Below, piece after piece: positions 57,133-64,000 of a DNA stretch of 64,000 bases. How positions within the stretch are numbered: the first letter of the stretch is position 1; every line of letters starts with the position of its first letter. The notes beneath the pieces were generated by a model. That model was not told the DNA's origin. It searched no databases and saw only the letters and a program-made list of their open reading frames with translations. The stretch covers positions 139,501 through 203,500 of the forward strand of contig CATQIB010000007.1 of the NCBI GenBank assembly GCA_958296185.1. Direction: 5' to 3'. The DNA is from an uncultured Mesonia sp. Lineage in GTDB: Bacteria; Bacteroidota; Bacteroidia; Flavobacteriales; Flavobacteriaceae. The translations under genes and the position numbers were made by a program.

Positions 57133-58299
57133 ATGACAACTATTTTACATATAGCAAATGATGAAAAATTTATAAATGCAGCAAACTCTTCATTTGAAAA
57201 AATTTATCCTTCTCAAAATCAATTTATAATTGTTAGCAAGAGTTCTTCATTAAGATATGTTAAGCCACAAAAAAATATAATCGCTATTGAACCAAGGGAC
57301 CAATCCATCATACCTTTAATCGAGAATGCGCAAATTATTTTTTTTCACAGCTATACGAATAATATGGCTAGTCTGAATAAATTAATACCACGACATAAAA
57401 TAACAATTTGGTTCTGTTTTGGAATGGAAATTTACAATGATCCCAACTTTTATCCCAGAAAAAAACTACTAGCATCTAAAGAGCGATTATTAATAAAAAT
57501 TAAAAAAAGACCTTTTAAGAAGCGTCTTAAGGATACATTAAGACCATACGTAAGGGTATTAAAAAAAGATTTACCTTTAAGTCAATCTGAAGAAAAATTG
57601 AAAACCCTAAAAAGTTTTGACTTTATTGCAGCTACCTATAAAGAAGAATTCAATTTTGTAAATAAAAAAATAGGACGAAAAGCGAAATGGTTTAAATTTT
57701 CATATTTTTCTTTAGAATATATGGTTGGTAAGATTGGTCGGACAAACTTTAAAGACAAACAAGGTTTTTTCATTGGCAATTCTGGTCACATAACAAATAA
57801 CCACCTAGAGGTTTTTGATAGAATTCACGAGCAATTGAGTAAATTAAACGAAAATATTCTAGTACCATTAGGCTATGGGAATTCTAATTATATTGAAAAG
57901 GTTGTAGATTTAGGAAAATTAAGATTTAGTAATAATTTTAAGCCAATCTTAGACTTTCTTCCTCTTGAAGAATATAATAATTATTTATACAATACAAGAA
58001 TCGGAATTTTTAACGCTCGTAGACAACAAGGAGTTGGAACAATTATCCCAGTCCTTTATCATGGCGCCAAAGTATTTTTGAGTAAGCATAACACTTTTTA
58101 TCACTATTTAAAACGTATAGGTGTTTTGGTATTTTGTTACGAAACGCAGTGTAATGCTAAGGAATTATCCGAAGGCCTTACACCTGAACAAATTCTTCAC
58201 AACCGTAAAATTTTATACCAAGTGCTTAACGAGCAACATCTATTGCAATCCTTAGCACAGCAATTACAACCGCTATTGGGTAAAGCAAAGCAGTATTAG
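57133..58299 (+). CDS. WecF-like glycosyltransferase (GT56, Fuc4NAc transferase type)
   Basis: 388 residues. FFIGNSGHITNNHLEVFDRI, ILVPLGYGNSNYIEKV, DFLPLEEYNNYLYNTRIGIF and ARRQQGVGTIIPVLYHGAKV, followed by LSKHNTFYHYLKRIG, are close to the GT56 blocks of E. coli WecF (GNSaDpSNnH, vPLgYpa, rQQGiGT, NpFw). WecF transfers 4-acetamido-4,6-dideoxygalactose to the enterobacterial common antigen lipid. Here a related 4-amino sugar is likely, consistent with the two genes before it. More AT-rich than its neighbours. It starts directly after the acyltransferase stop. Confidence 0.8.
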   Translation: MTTILHIANDEKFINAANSSFEKIYPSQNQFIIVSKSSSLRYVKPQKNIIAIEPRDQSIIPLIENAQIIFFHSYTNNMASLNKLIPRHKITIWFCFGMEIYNDPNFYPRKKLLASKERLLIKIKKRPFKKRLKDTLRPYVRVLKKDLPLSQSEEKLKTLKSFDFIAATYKEEFNFVNKKIGRKAKWFKFSYFSLEYMVGKIGRTNFKDKQGFFIGNSGHITNNHLEVFDRIHEQLSKLNENILVPLGYGNSNYIEKVVDLGKLRFSNNFKPILDFLPLEEYNNYLYNTRIGIFNARRQQGVGTIIPVLYHGAKVFLSKHNTFYHYLKRIGVLVFCYETQCNAKELSEGLTPEQILHNRKILYQVLNEQHLLQSLAQQLQPLLGKAKQY

Positions 58300-58348
58300 A
58301 GTCAATAAACCGCTGATTTACTTCTTAAAAAAATGCTTACCTAAAGTA

Positions 58349-58386
58349 AAAAAGCCTTAAAATACTGAGCTAAACAGGCTTTTTAA
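58349..58386. terminator. Bidirectional intrinsic terminator
   Basis: AAAAAGCCT (58349-58357) pairs with AGGCTTTTT (58376-58384). A-run and T-run flank the stem, so it can stop transcription from the glycan operon. Just after it is an inverted repeat GGTTTAG/CTAAACC (58391-58397 with 58411-58417), possibly an operator for the next gene. Confidence 0.75.
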
Positions 58387-58460
58387 GAAAGGTTTAGCAT
58401 GGCAACTATACTAAACCGAGAATCGGGCGTTATTTTAGCATAAACAAAAAACACATACTT

Positions 58461-59210
58461 ATGAGATTAGTGAGCAATTTGAAATTAGCCGGTATGGCCT
58501 TAGCCTTAGGCGGAATTTTAACCGCATGTTCTAGCGACGATGACGCTGCACAAAACACCAATCAGGGTCAGTTAAAAATTAAATCAACTGCAAGTTATTC
58601 GGGCGAAACCGCTCGTAATGCCAATGCTGTTGTACTAAGCAGCTTTATGGTAAACTTCAAAGAAATCGAATTGGAGTATGCCGAAGAAGACAGCAATGGT
58701 GTAGATCTTTATTTTGACAGCGAAGATGAGGTAGAATTACGCGGACCTTTTGAAGTAGATTTATTGGCACAAAACAGTGTAAGCTTAGCTACGGTAAATG
58801 TACCTAATGGCGAATATGAAGAGGTAGAATTTGAGTTTGATAAAAGCGAAGACAGCAATTCTGCTCTTTTTGGGAAAAGTATGCAATTAGAAGGAAGCAT
58901 CAACGGTACGCCTTTCGTATTTTGGCATGATTTTGACGAAGAGATCGAGGTAGATTATGAGGACCAAGGTACCAACTTGGTAATTGACGGTAACAGCAGC
59001 GAATTGGTAATTAACTTTGATTTAGATGCTGTGGTAGGAATCAACGGTTTGGTAGATTTAAGTATCGCCACCGATTTAGATGGTGATGGCACCATTACCA
59101 TTAGTCCAGAAGACCAAGACGGCAACCAAGCCTTGGCTGCTGCGCTAAAATCGGCTATCAAAGCACAAATCGAGTTGATGGATGATATGTATGACGATGA
59201 TGAAGACTAA
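58461..59210 (+). CDS. DUF4382-like acidic lipoprotein
   Basis: 249 residues. A lipoprotein signal ends ALGGILTACSSDDDAA. The mature protein is highly acidic (EVELRGPFEVDLL, HDFDEEIEVDYEDQG, DDMYDDDED at the end) and contains VVLSSFMVNFKEIELEYAEE and VDLLAQNSVSLATVNVPNGE, the pattern of DUF4382 domains, which have a transthyretin-like beta fold. Its function is not known; surface exposure is possible because the aspartates directly after the lipid cysteine resemble the Bacteroidota surface-export signal. Monocistronic with its own terminator. Confidence 0.75.
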   Translation: MRLVSNLKLAGMALALGGILTACSSDDDAAQNTNQGQLKIKSTASYSGETARNANAVVLSSFMVNFKEIELEYAEEDSNGVDLYFDSEDEVELRGPFEVDLLAQNSVSLATVNVPNGEYEEVEFEFDKSEDSNSALFGKSMQLEGSINGTPFVFWHDFDEEIEVDYEDQGTNLVIDGNSSELVINFDLDAVVGINGLVDLSIATDLDGDGTITISPEDQDGNQALAAALKSAIKAQIELMDDMYDDDED

Positions 59211-59233
59211 TTTATAGTTCGCTTTCGCGGAAT

Positions 59234-59273
59234 AAAAAGCTGCGTTTCCCCACAGGAAAGGCAGCTTTTTTTT
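59234..59273 (+). terminator. Intrinsic terminator
   Basis: AAAAAGCTGC (59234-59243) pairs with GCAGCTTTTT (59261-59270), with an inner stem TTTCC/GGAAA and loop CCACA, followed by more T. It ends the lipoprotein transcript. Confidence 0.9.
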
Positions 59274-59351
59274 GAATTTAGCCCCGAGTATCTGTAAGGT
59301 AAATTAAAACAAAGCTTAAAGAATAAATTTACTGTAAATCATTTCTTTTTT

Positions 59352-59359
59352 TAACTTTG
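59352..59359 (+). promoter_or_regulatory. Candidate -7 promoter box (TAACTTTG)
   Basis: An exact match to the Bacteroidota -7 element TAnnTTTG, six bases before the ATG at 59366. Transcription would start at or next to the ATG, giving a leaderless or nearly leaderless message. No convincing -33 TTG box is visible, so the call is tentative. Confidence 0.35.
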
Positions 59360-59365
59360 TGTATA

Positions 59366-59686
59366 ATGAAGAACTGCAGTTACAAAAATAAGCTTGTATT
59401 TGTTTTGCTGGTCCTTTTCACTTTTATGAAATTGACCGGCCTGCATGCATTCTCTCACGAAAAAGATCAAGATCATACCGAAGATTGTATAGCTTGTCAC
59501 TTCGCAAACATTCATTACCACACCCCTTTTCTTAGCAGCACGACTGAGGTGGTTGTGAAAAAATTTGACGCCATTGCGGTTAATATCCCTATTACTTATA
59601 AAGGTAACGGATATTTAAAAACCATCGCCCAAGGTCAACTATTCTCTCGTCCCCCACCTTTTTTCCTTCTTACTAACTGTTCATAG
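59366..59686 (+). CDS. Small exported His/Cys-rich protein, possible metal-binding
   Basis: 106 residues from the ATG at 59366. A hydrophobic segment, LVFVLLVLFTFMKLTGLHAF, precedes a short metal-rich stretch: SHEKDQDHTEDCIACHFANI followed by HYHTPF. The CxxCH with several histidines resembles a metal-binding site rather than a c-type cytochrome, since the rest of the protein is too short. It precedes the ABC transporter genes by 180 bases. A periplasmic metal-binding role is inferred from the residues and neighbours. Confidence 0.7.
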   Translation: MKNCSYKNKLVFVLLVLFTFMKLTGLHAFSHEKDQDHTEDCIACHFANIHYHTPFLSSTTEVVVKKFDAIAVNIPITYKGNGYLKTIAQGQLFSRPPPFFLLTNCS

Positions 59687-59827
59687 GAATATTAGGCAGT
59701 AATTCAGCATAAAACATTAGAAAGCAAAAAGATGCGATAGAGCTATATTCATTGCTATTTGTATTTTATGGCTAACCTAAGCTTATGCTATAGTAATTGG
59801 TTTACTGCTAATTTTTTCATTCTACAA

Positions 59828-59844
59828 TATCCCGTAAAGGGATA
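59828..59844. promoter_or_regulatory. Inverted repeat upstream of the ABC transporter operon
   Basis: TATCCC (59828-59833) and GGGATA (59839-59844) form a 6-bp stem with a five-base loop, 22 bases before the ATPase start at 59867. It could be an operator or a small leader hairpin. No match to a specific regulator is claimed. Confidence 0.35.
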
Positions 59845-59866
59845 ACGCTATAATATCTAAAACCTT

Positions 59867-60493
59867 ATGATTAAAGCCACCAACCTAAAATTTAAATACC
59901 CTGGGGGAAATTCATTTCACTTTCCAAATTTTGAGTTAATCAACAATGAAAACCTTTTGATAAAGGGTGAATCTGGAATAGGAAAAACCACCTTATTGCA
60001 ATTATTAGCGCTTCTATTAAATCCTAGTTCAGGGAGCTTAATTATTGATCATACAGATGTTACACAACTATCTGAACGTAAAAAAGATCAATTTAGAAGA
60101 AGCCATATAGGAATCATTTTTCAAAAACCTATCTTTATTCAATCCTTGAGCTTAATAGAAAATTTACAAGTCAAGCTTTACTTATCAAAGACAAAACTCC
60201 AGCCCTTTGAAGTGAATGAAATACTTGAAGATTTAAATATTATCGACCTGAAACATAAAAAAACGAATCAATTAAGTGAAGGTCAAAAACAACGCGCATC
60301 TATTGCTTTAGCATTGATCAACCGACCTTCTATTATTCTTGCGGATGAGCCAACAGCGAGTTTAGATGATAAAAACAAAGAACGTGTAATTCATCTTTTA
60401 AAAAAAATGGCCAAGAAAAACAAAGCAAGCCTTGTCTTGGTAACTCACGATACTCGACTCATGCCAGAATTTAAAAACAGGATTGCCTTATGA
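59867..60493 (+). CDS. LolD/MacB-type ABC ATPase
   Basis: 208 residues. Walker A IKGESGIGKTTLLQLLALLL, signature QLSEGQKQRASIALAL, Walker B IILADEPTASLDDKNK and the H-loop LVTHDTRLM are intact. The family partners FtsX-type permeases that drive periplasmic work rather than classical uptake pores. The stop overlaps the permease start by 4 bp. With the downstream DUF3299-like gene this resembles the Vibrio cholerae Zrg zinc system. Confidence 0.93.
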   Translation: MIKATNLKFKYPGGNSFHFPNFELINNENLLIKGESGIGKTTLLQLLALLLNPSSGSLIIDHTDVTQLSERKKDQFRRSHIGIIFQKPIFIQSLSLIENLQVKLYLSKTKLQPFEVNEILEDLNIIDLKHKKTNQLSEGQKQRASIALALINRPSIILADEPTASLDDKNKERVIHLLKKMAKKNKASLVLVTHDTRLMPEFKNRIAL

Positions 60494-61689
60494 ACGTGTT
60501 AAAAATAAGTTTAAAAAACTTTCTAAATAAACCCACCAACGCTTTCTTAACCATATTATTATTATCATTTAGTGTCGCGTTGATTTCTTTAGCCTATAAA
60601 TTGCAGGAGCAACTTTCAGAGCAACTTTCAAAAAATGCTGATTCTATAGACATGGTAGTAGGCGCCAAAGGTAGTCCTTTACAACTTATTATGTCCTCGG
60701 TATTGCATATAGACAAACCCACGGGGAATATTCAGTATAATCAGTTAGAAAAACTGCAAAAAAATCCTCTCGTAAAAAAGGCTATTCCCATTTCTTATGG
60801 TGATAATTATAAGGGATACCGCCTTTTGGGCTCAACAAAAGAATTTAGTCAATTATACGGAATAGATGAAATAGTCCAAGGGCGAAATATGGAAGCTCCC
60901 CTAGAAGTTGTAATCGGTTCTAAGGTTGCTGAACGTACCAAGCTAAATGTAGGTAGCGAATTTGTGAGTTCTCACGGATTAGTTGAAGAAAGCATAGAGC
61001 ATCATAACCATCATCATTTAAAAGTAGTGGGAATTTATCCAGTTACCAATACGGTTATAGACCAACTTATTGTGACCCCATTGGAAACCATATGGGATCT
61101 TCATGCTCATGAAAATGAAGTTGCACAAAACGATAAAAAAGCAGACGAGGTGACGGCTATATTGGTACAATTTAAAAACCCTATGGGATTTGTACAACTC
61201 CCACGTATGATTAATCAAAGTACCGCAATGCAAGCCGCTTTAACCAAATTTCAGCTGGATAAACTTTATCAGTTTACCGGAATTGGTGTTCAAGTAATAC
61301 AGTTGATCGCTATCATTATTCTAGGTATTTCTTTTTTAAGTATATATATTAATCTTTATAAGATTATTAGGGAAAGAAAATATGAATTGGCCTTACTTAG
61401 AGTATATGGGGCAAATAGGTTTCAATTGATTTTATTAGTGTTTTATGAAGCACTTATCGTGGCCTTGCTGGGTTTTTTACTAGGGATAGGTTTTGCCTAC
61501 CTGGGTAGCATTTATATGTATGATTATATAAATACAAATTATAACTACTCTATCAACCAACAACTTTTTACTAGTATAGATTTTTATTTGTTTATAGCTA
61601 TTATCGCCCTACTTATCATCACTAATTTATTGAATATCAAATCAATTTTAAATATTAATATCTCTAAAACCATTGCTCATGCATCATAA
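60490..61689 (+). CDS. FtsX/MacB-type ABC permease
   Basis: 399 residues. One N-terminal helix (about 15-35), a large periplasmic domain (40-265), then three helices near 263-290, 315-345 and 360-385, the FtsX layout. ERKYELALLRVYGANRFQLI is the conserved cytosolic coupling loop. The periplasmic part contains EESIEHHNHHHLKVVG, a histidine run that suits metal handling. It pairs with the ATPase before it and overlaps the next gene by 17 bp. Confidence 0.9.
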   Translation: MNVLKISLKNFLNKPTNAFLTILLLSFSVALISLAYKLQEQLSEQLSKNADSIDMVVGAKGSPLQLIMSSVLHIDKPTGNIQYNQLEKLQKNPLVKKAIPISYGDNYKGYRLLGSTKEFSQLYGIDEIVQGRNMEAPLEVVIGSKVAERTKLNVGSEFVSSHGLVEESIEHHNHHHLKVVGIYPVTNTVIDQLIVTPLETIWDLHAHENEVAQNDKKADEVTAILVQFKNPMGFVQLPRMINQSTAMQAALTKFQLDKLYQFTGIGVQVIQLIAIIILGISFLSIYINLYKIIRERKYELALLRVYGANRFQLILLVFYEALIVALLGFLLGIGFAYLGSIYMYDYINTNYNYSINQQLFTSIDFYLFIAIIALLIITNLLNIKSILNINISKTIAHAS

Positions 61690-62113
61690 AATCTTGCTTA
61701 TTCTTAGTATTTTTTTCTCTGGATTATCTCAAGCTCAAACCACTAACATTTCTTGGAATGACTTGACAGATGTAAATTTTAAAGAAACTTTTGTAGAACA
61801 ATATGGAGATTATTTTCTTACCCCTGATTTTGGGGATAATGTAAAAGCTCTTGAAGGCCAAACGATAGAAATAAAAGGTTATGTATTGGATTTAATAGGA
61901 GATGGAAAGGTATTTCTTCTATCTAAACTACCTATGGCCAGCTGTTTCTTTTGCGGAATGGCGGGCCCGGAAACAATTATCGAGCTGCAGTTTAATGAAG
62001 ATCAACAATTGAAAACCGATCAGGTAATTAGTGTACAGGGTAGCTTAAAACTAAATAAAGAAGACGTTAACCACTGTAACTATATTCTTACTAATACTAA
62101 AATTGTAAAATGA
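61673..62113 (+). CDS. DUF3299-like exported protein
   Basis: 146 residues with a signal peptide ending GLSQAQ. ISWNDLTDVNFKETFVEQYG, then LEGQTIEIKGYVLDL, FLLSKLPMASCFFCGMAGPE and IIELQF resemble DUF3299 (W.dL at the start, I.GYv..l, FLL.....C). The two cysteines in ASCFFCG are candidates for metal or heme-free thiol chemistry. In Vibrio a DUF3299 gene accompanies the Zrg zinc ABC genes. The start could also be the ATG at 61679, since the two are adjacent. Confidence 0.75.
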   Translation: MLMHHKILLILSIFFSGLSQAQTTNISWNDLTDVNFKETFVEQYGDYFLTPDFGDNVKALEGQTIEIKGYVLDLIGDGKVFLLSKLPMASCFFCGMAGPETIIELQFNEDQQLKTDQVISVQGSLKLNKEDVNHCNYILTNTKIVK

Positions 62114-63195
62114 TGATAAAAGATTTCAACATAAAGCAATTGAAGCAATACATAGTAATTTTTGTTTGGGTTGTAGGTCTGAGTAGTTGTTCGGTTAGCT
62201 CGAATAATGGAGGGGATGAACAAAATAAAAAATATAATTTCAATCTATATGATTATTTTGAAATAAGTGATTTGGTTAATAAAGAAGACTTTGATTTAAA
62301 AGGTCCCGTAAAATCTATGATCAAATATAAGCCTACAAAATCATCAAATTTAATCAAGGTAAAACGAAGTAAAGATTTTGTCGTTTTTTTCGATAAACAA
62401 GGAGACTTTCAAAAAAGGATTGTTTATCATAGTGGTAATTATTTTTTTCAAGGAAAGAAAAAGCTTGAGGAGTTTGTTATCAATAAAGATCATAAAAAAG
62501 AACTTGTAGAAAACAATTTTCTTTTAGATACTACAATATTAAGGTTGCGCAATGTTTACGATAAAAAAGGCCGATTGCTTTCTACCGAAAATCCTAAGAA
62601 TAAAATTGTTTATCATTATAATGATGAAGGATATATAATAAAATCAGAAAATTTTAAGAACCCGAACACAATAGGAGTGGTAAATGAAAAACCGATTTCA
62701 ATCTATACCTTTAAATTCTTAAATGAAACGCATAAAGTAAAAAAACGGACGGATCTTCGACCTGAATTCAATCGGAATGAAGAGCACCTATTTTTTTATC
62801 CCGATGGTAGTATAAAAAAAACGATGTGGTTAAACGAAAGGGATACCACCTTAGTAACTTATAACAAAAATCATAAAATGACCTTTTATTCCCGGTCAAG
62901 AAATGGAAAAGTAGATGAAAAAAAATCCTATACTTATACGACTGAGGGATTATTGGTCAATGAACATATTTTTAAATATTCTAGAAATTTTCAAGAAATC
63001 ACTTACCAGTACGATAAAGAAGGGAACCCTAACCTCATCAATACTTTTGACGGAGATGGAAACCTGATTGCAAGTCTTCGCTATTTTTATACCTATGATA
63101 ATTATGGAAACTGGCTCTCACGTACTTCAAGAAGAACCTATAATAACCAAACGGTAGATGGAGACTATATCACTCGTGAAATCAGTTATCACTAG
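62110..63195 (+). CDS. Uncharacterised lipoprotein with YD-like repeats
   Basis: 361 residues. VVGLSSCSVSSNNGG is a lipobox near residue 27. The mature part contains repeated strands of the type YDKKGRLLSTENP, YHYNDEGYIIKSENF, YTYTTEGLLVNEHIF, YQYDKEGNPNLINTF and YTYDNYGNWLSRTS, which are degenerate YD/RHS-like repeats that form beta sheets. Its start overlaps the DUF3299-like stop, so it may belong to the same operon, but a role in metal handling is not suggested by its sequence. Confidence 0.72.
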   Translation: MMIKDFNIKQLKQYIVIFVWVVGLSSCSVSSNNGGDEQNKKYNFNLYDYFEISDLVNKEDFDLKGPVKSMIKYKPTKSSNLIKVKRSKDFVVFFDKQGDFQKRIVYHSGNYFFQGKKKLEEFVINKDHKKELVENNFLLDTTILRLRNVYDKKGRLLSTENPKNKIVYHYNDEGYIIKSENFKNPNTIGVVNEKPISIYTFKFLNETHKVKKRTDLRPEFNRNEEHLFFYPDGSIKKTMWLNERDTTLVTYNKNHKMTFYSRSRNGKVDEKKSYTYTTEGLLVNEHIFKYSRNFQEITYQYDKEGNPNLINTFDGDGNLIASLRYFYTYDNYGNWLSRTSRRTYNNQTVDGDYITREISYH

Positions 63196-64000
63196 CAGTT
63201 TTCACCTTTATTCACGAAATCTAAAGGATAAAGAAAATTGGTTTTCGGGTACTAGTAAAGAGCCTTCGAGCTCTCGATTTACACGCTTATGGCCCTCGCC
63301 ATAAATACCTGCTCGACCTAACAAGCTAGGTTTTAATGCTATTTTTCGGTTTTCCACAAAAAAATAACTACTACTTTTCAAACCCTACCTGTCGAAAATA
63401 GGGCGTAAAATTGGCAGTGCAGGACCATTGGCTTAAATTGCACCCGATAAGAAGAGTGATACCCAGCAGCTTAAATCAAAAAGCGATTCAAAGCAGGGCT
63501 TTGCAATCTTTTTCTTCAGTATAACTTGTGTTTTGCGTTAAAAATTGGCGAAGCCTTGGAGCCAATTTAGCAAAATACAAGTGGTTTTCAGCTTGTCTGA
63601 AAAATACCTCAGAAAAAGTGTACTTTCTTTTGTTTCGTTTTCTCCTGTATCCGACGAGCGCAGCGAGAGGAATACACCGTAAAGAAAATGAAAATTAGGA
63701 CATAGTATTATTGATGTGTTGTTGTGATGCAGGTTTTGAAAAAGAAAATAAACTCGCTACTTTTCTACGTGTTCTCGATACTTCGGATTTTTGGTTTACC
63801 ACCAAAAATCCGAAACTCGAACTGACAAGGTAGGTTTTATACCAAATTAGTGCGACCATTGGGGAGTCCCGAGAATTCGGGATCTCGATACACGTTCTTA
63901 TGGCTCTCGCCATAAAATCGCACTCGAGCTGACAAGGCAGGTTTTATACCGAATTAGTGCGACCTTTAGGGAGTCCCGAGTATTCAGTGTCACTTCGAGT
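63196..64000. repeat. Repeat block 8, inverted relative to the others
   Basis: Read on the minus strand this block holds the end of module A (63370-63425), structured repeat D copy 5 (about 63465-63712) with the same 38-base joint as copy 4, a GGATTTTTGG hairpin module (63775-63835) and a TTTTATGGCGAGAGCC module (63885-63935). It continues past the window. 63196-63370 holds a short hairpin fragment but no gene. Confidence 0.85.

Noticed and set aside
1..64000. tRNA, rRNA or replication origin
   Set aside because: No cloverleaf ending in CCA, no rRNA core sequence and no cluster of DnaA boxes was recognised by eye. A tRNAscan or Rfam search would be needed to exclude small RNAs.

Overview
The window looks like a chromosomal segment of a Bacteroidota bacterium, most likely class Flavobacteriia. 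The signs are an HU-HIG type DNA-binding protein, a CusA-TolC fusion efflux pump, a DUF3570/DUF4266/ApbE cluster, lipoproteins and secreted proteins ending their signals in ...AQ, few Shine-Dalgarno sites, and intergenic repeats built around the words TGTCACTTCGAGT and TATCGAGA. No rRNA or tRNA was seen, and the species cannot be named from the sequence.

Layout. 1-1490: 3' part of a family-5 solute-binding protein. 1.5-6.4 kb: repeat blocks, a PH-domain-like membrane protein, a ParDE-type toxin-antitoxin pair and a tandem array of about six 365-bp units. 6.4-29 kb, all on the minus strand: a large surface-polysaccharide locus. It holds an initiating sugar-phosphate transferase, an O-antigen ligase/polymerase, about a dozen glycosyltransferases, an exostosin-like enzyme, an asparagine-synthetase-like enzyme and a DUF6625-like protein. 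12.7-14.0 and 29.1-30.4 kb: two identical IS110-family elements. 31.9-43.0 kb: a redox/metal block on the minus strand, with a two-component system, a CusA-TolC efflux pump (frameshifted) and its adaptor, then thioredoxin, ApbE, DUF4266 and DUF3570. 43.0-46.0 kb: an IS110 remnant, repeats and a second toxin-antitoxin pair. 46.4-51.5 kb: HU-HIG protein, several uncharacterised secreted or membrane proteins, a UPF0158 protein and an SRAP/HMCES protein. 51.6-54.1 kb: repeats and a third toxin-antitoxin pair. 54.2-58.3 kb (plus strand): Wzt ABC ATPase, a DegT sugar aminotransferase, a PglD/NeuD acyltransferase and a WecF-like fucosaminyltransferase, a set fitting export and decoration of a glycan with an acylated 4-amino-4,6-dideoxy sugar. 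58.4-63.2 kb: a DUF4382-like lipoprotein and a cluster resembling the Vibrio ZrgABCDE zinc-uptake genes. 63.2-64.0 kb: more repeats in reverse orientation.

The most striking result is in the IS110 elements. The 245-base non-coding end upstream of the transposase folds as two large internal-loop hairpins. The guide strands of one loop spell the two halves of the genomic repeat into which the element is inserted, and those of the other loop spell the element's own ends, as in an IS621-type bridge RNA. A third, truncated copy keeps this RNA region almost unchanged, but three of its six base differences fall in the target-guide strands, one strand now matching another variant of the same repeat. 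The element therefore appears to use a dispersed palindromic repeat family as landing sites and to have been retargeted naturally between repeat variants.

Other notable points are a frameshift in CusA-TolC, an in-frame stop in a gene at 28.8 kb, 11-bp phased repeats shared by the promoters of the two-component system and the pump, hairpins in the repeats whose stems change sequence in a compensated way, and one repeat copy converted into a perfect 23-bp palindrome.
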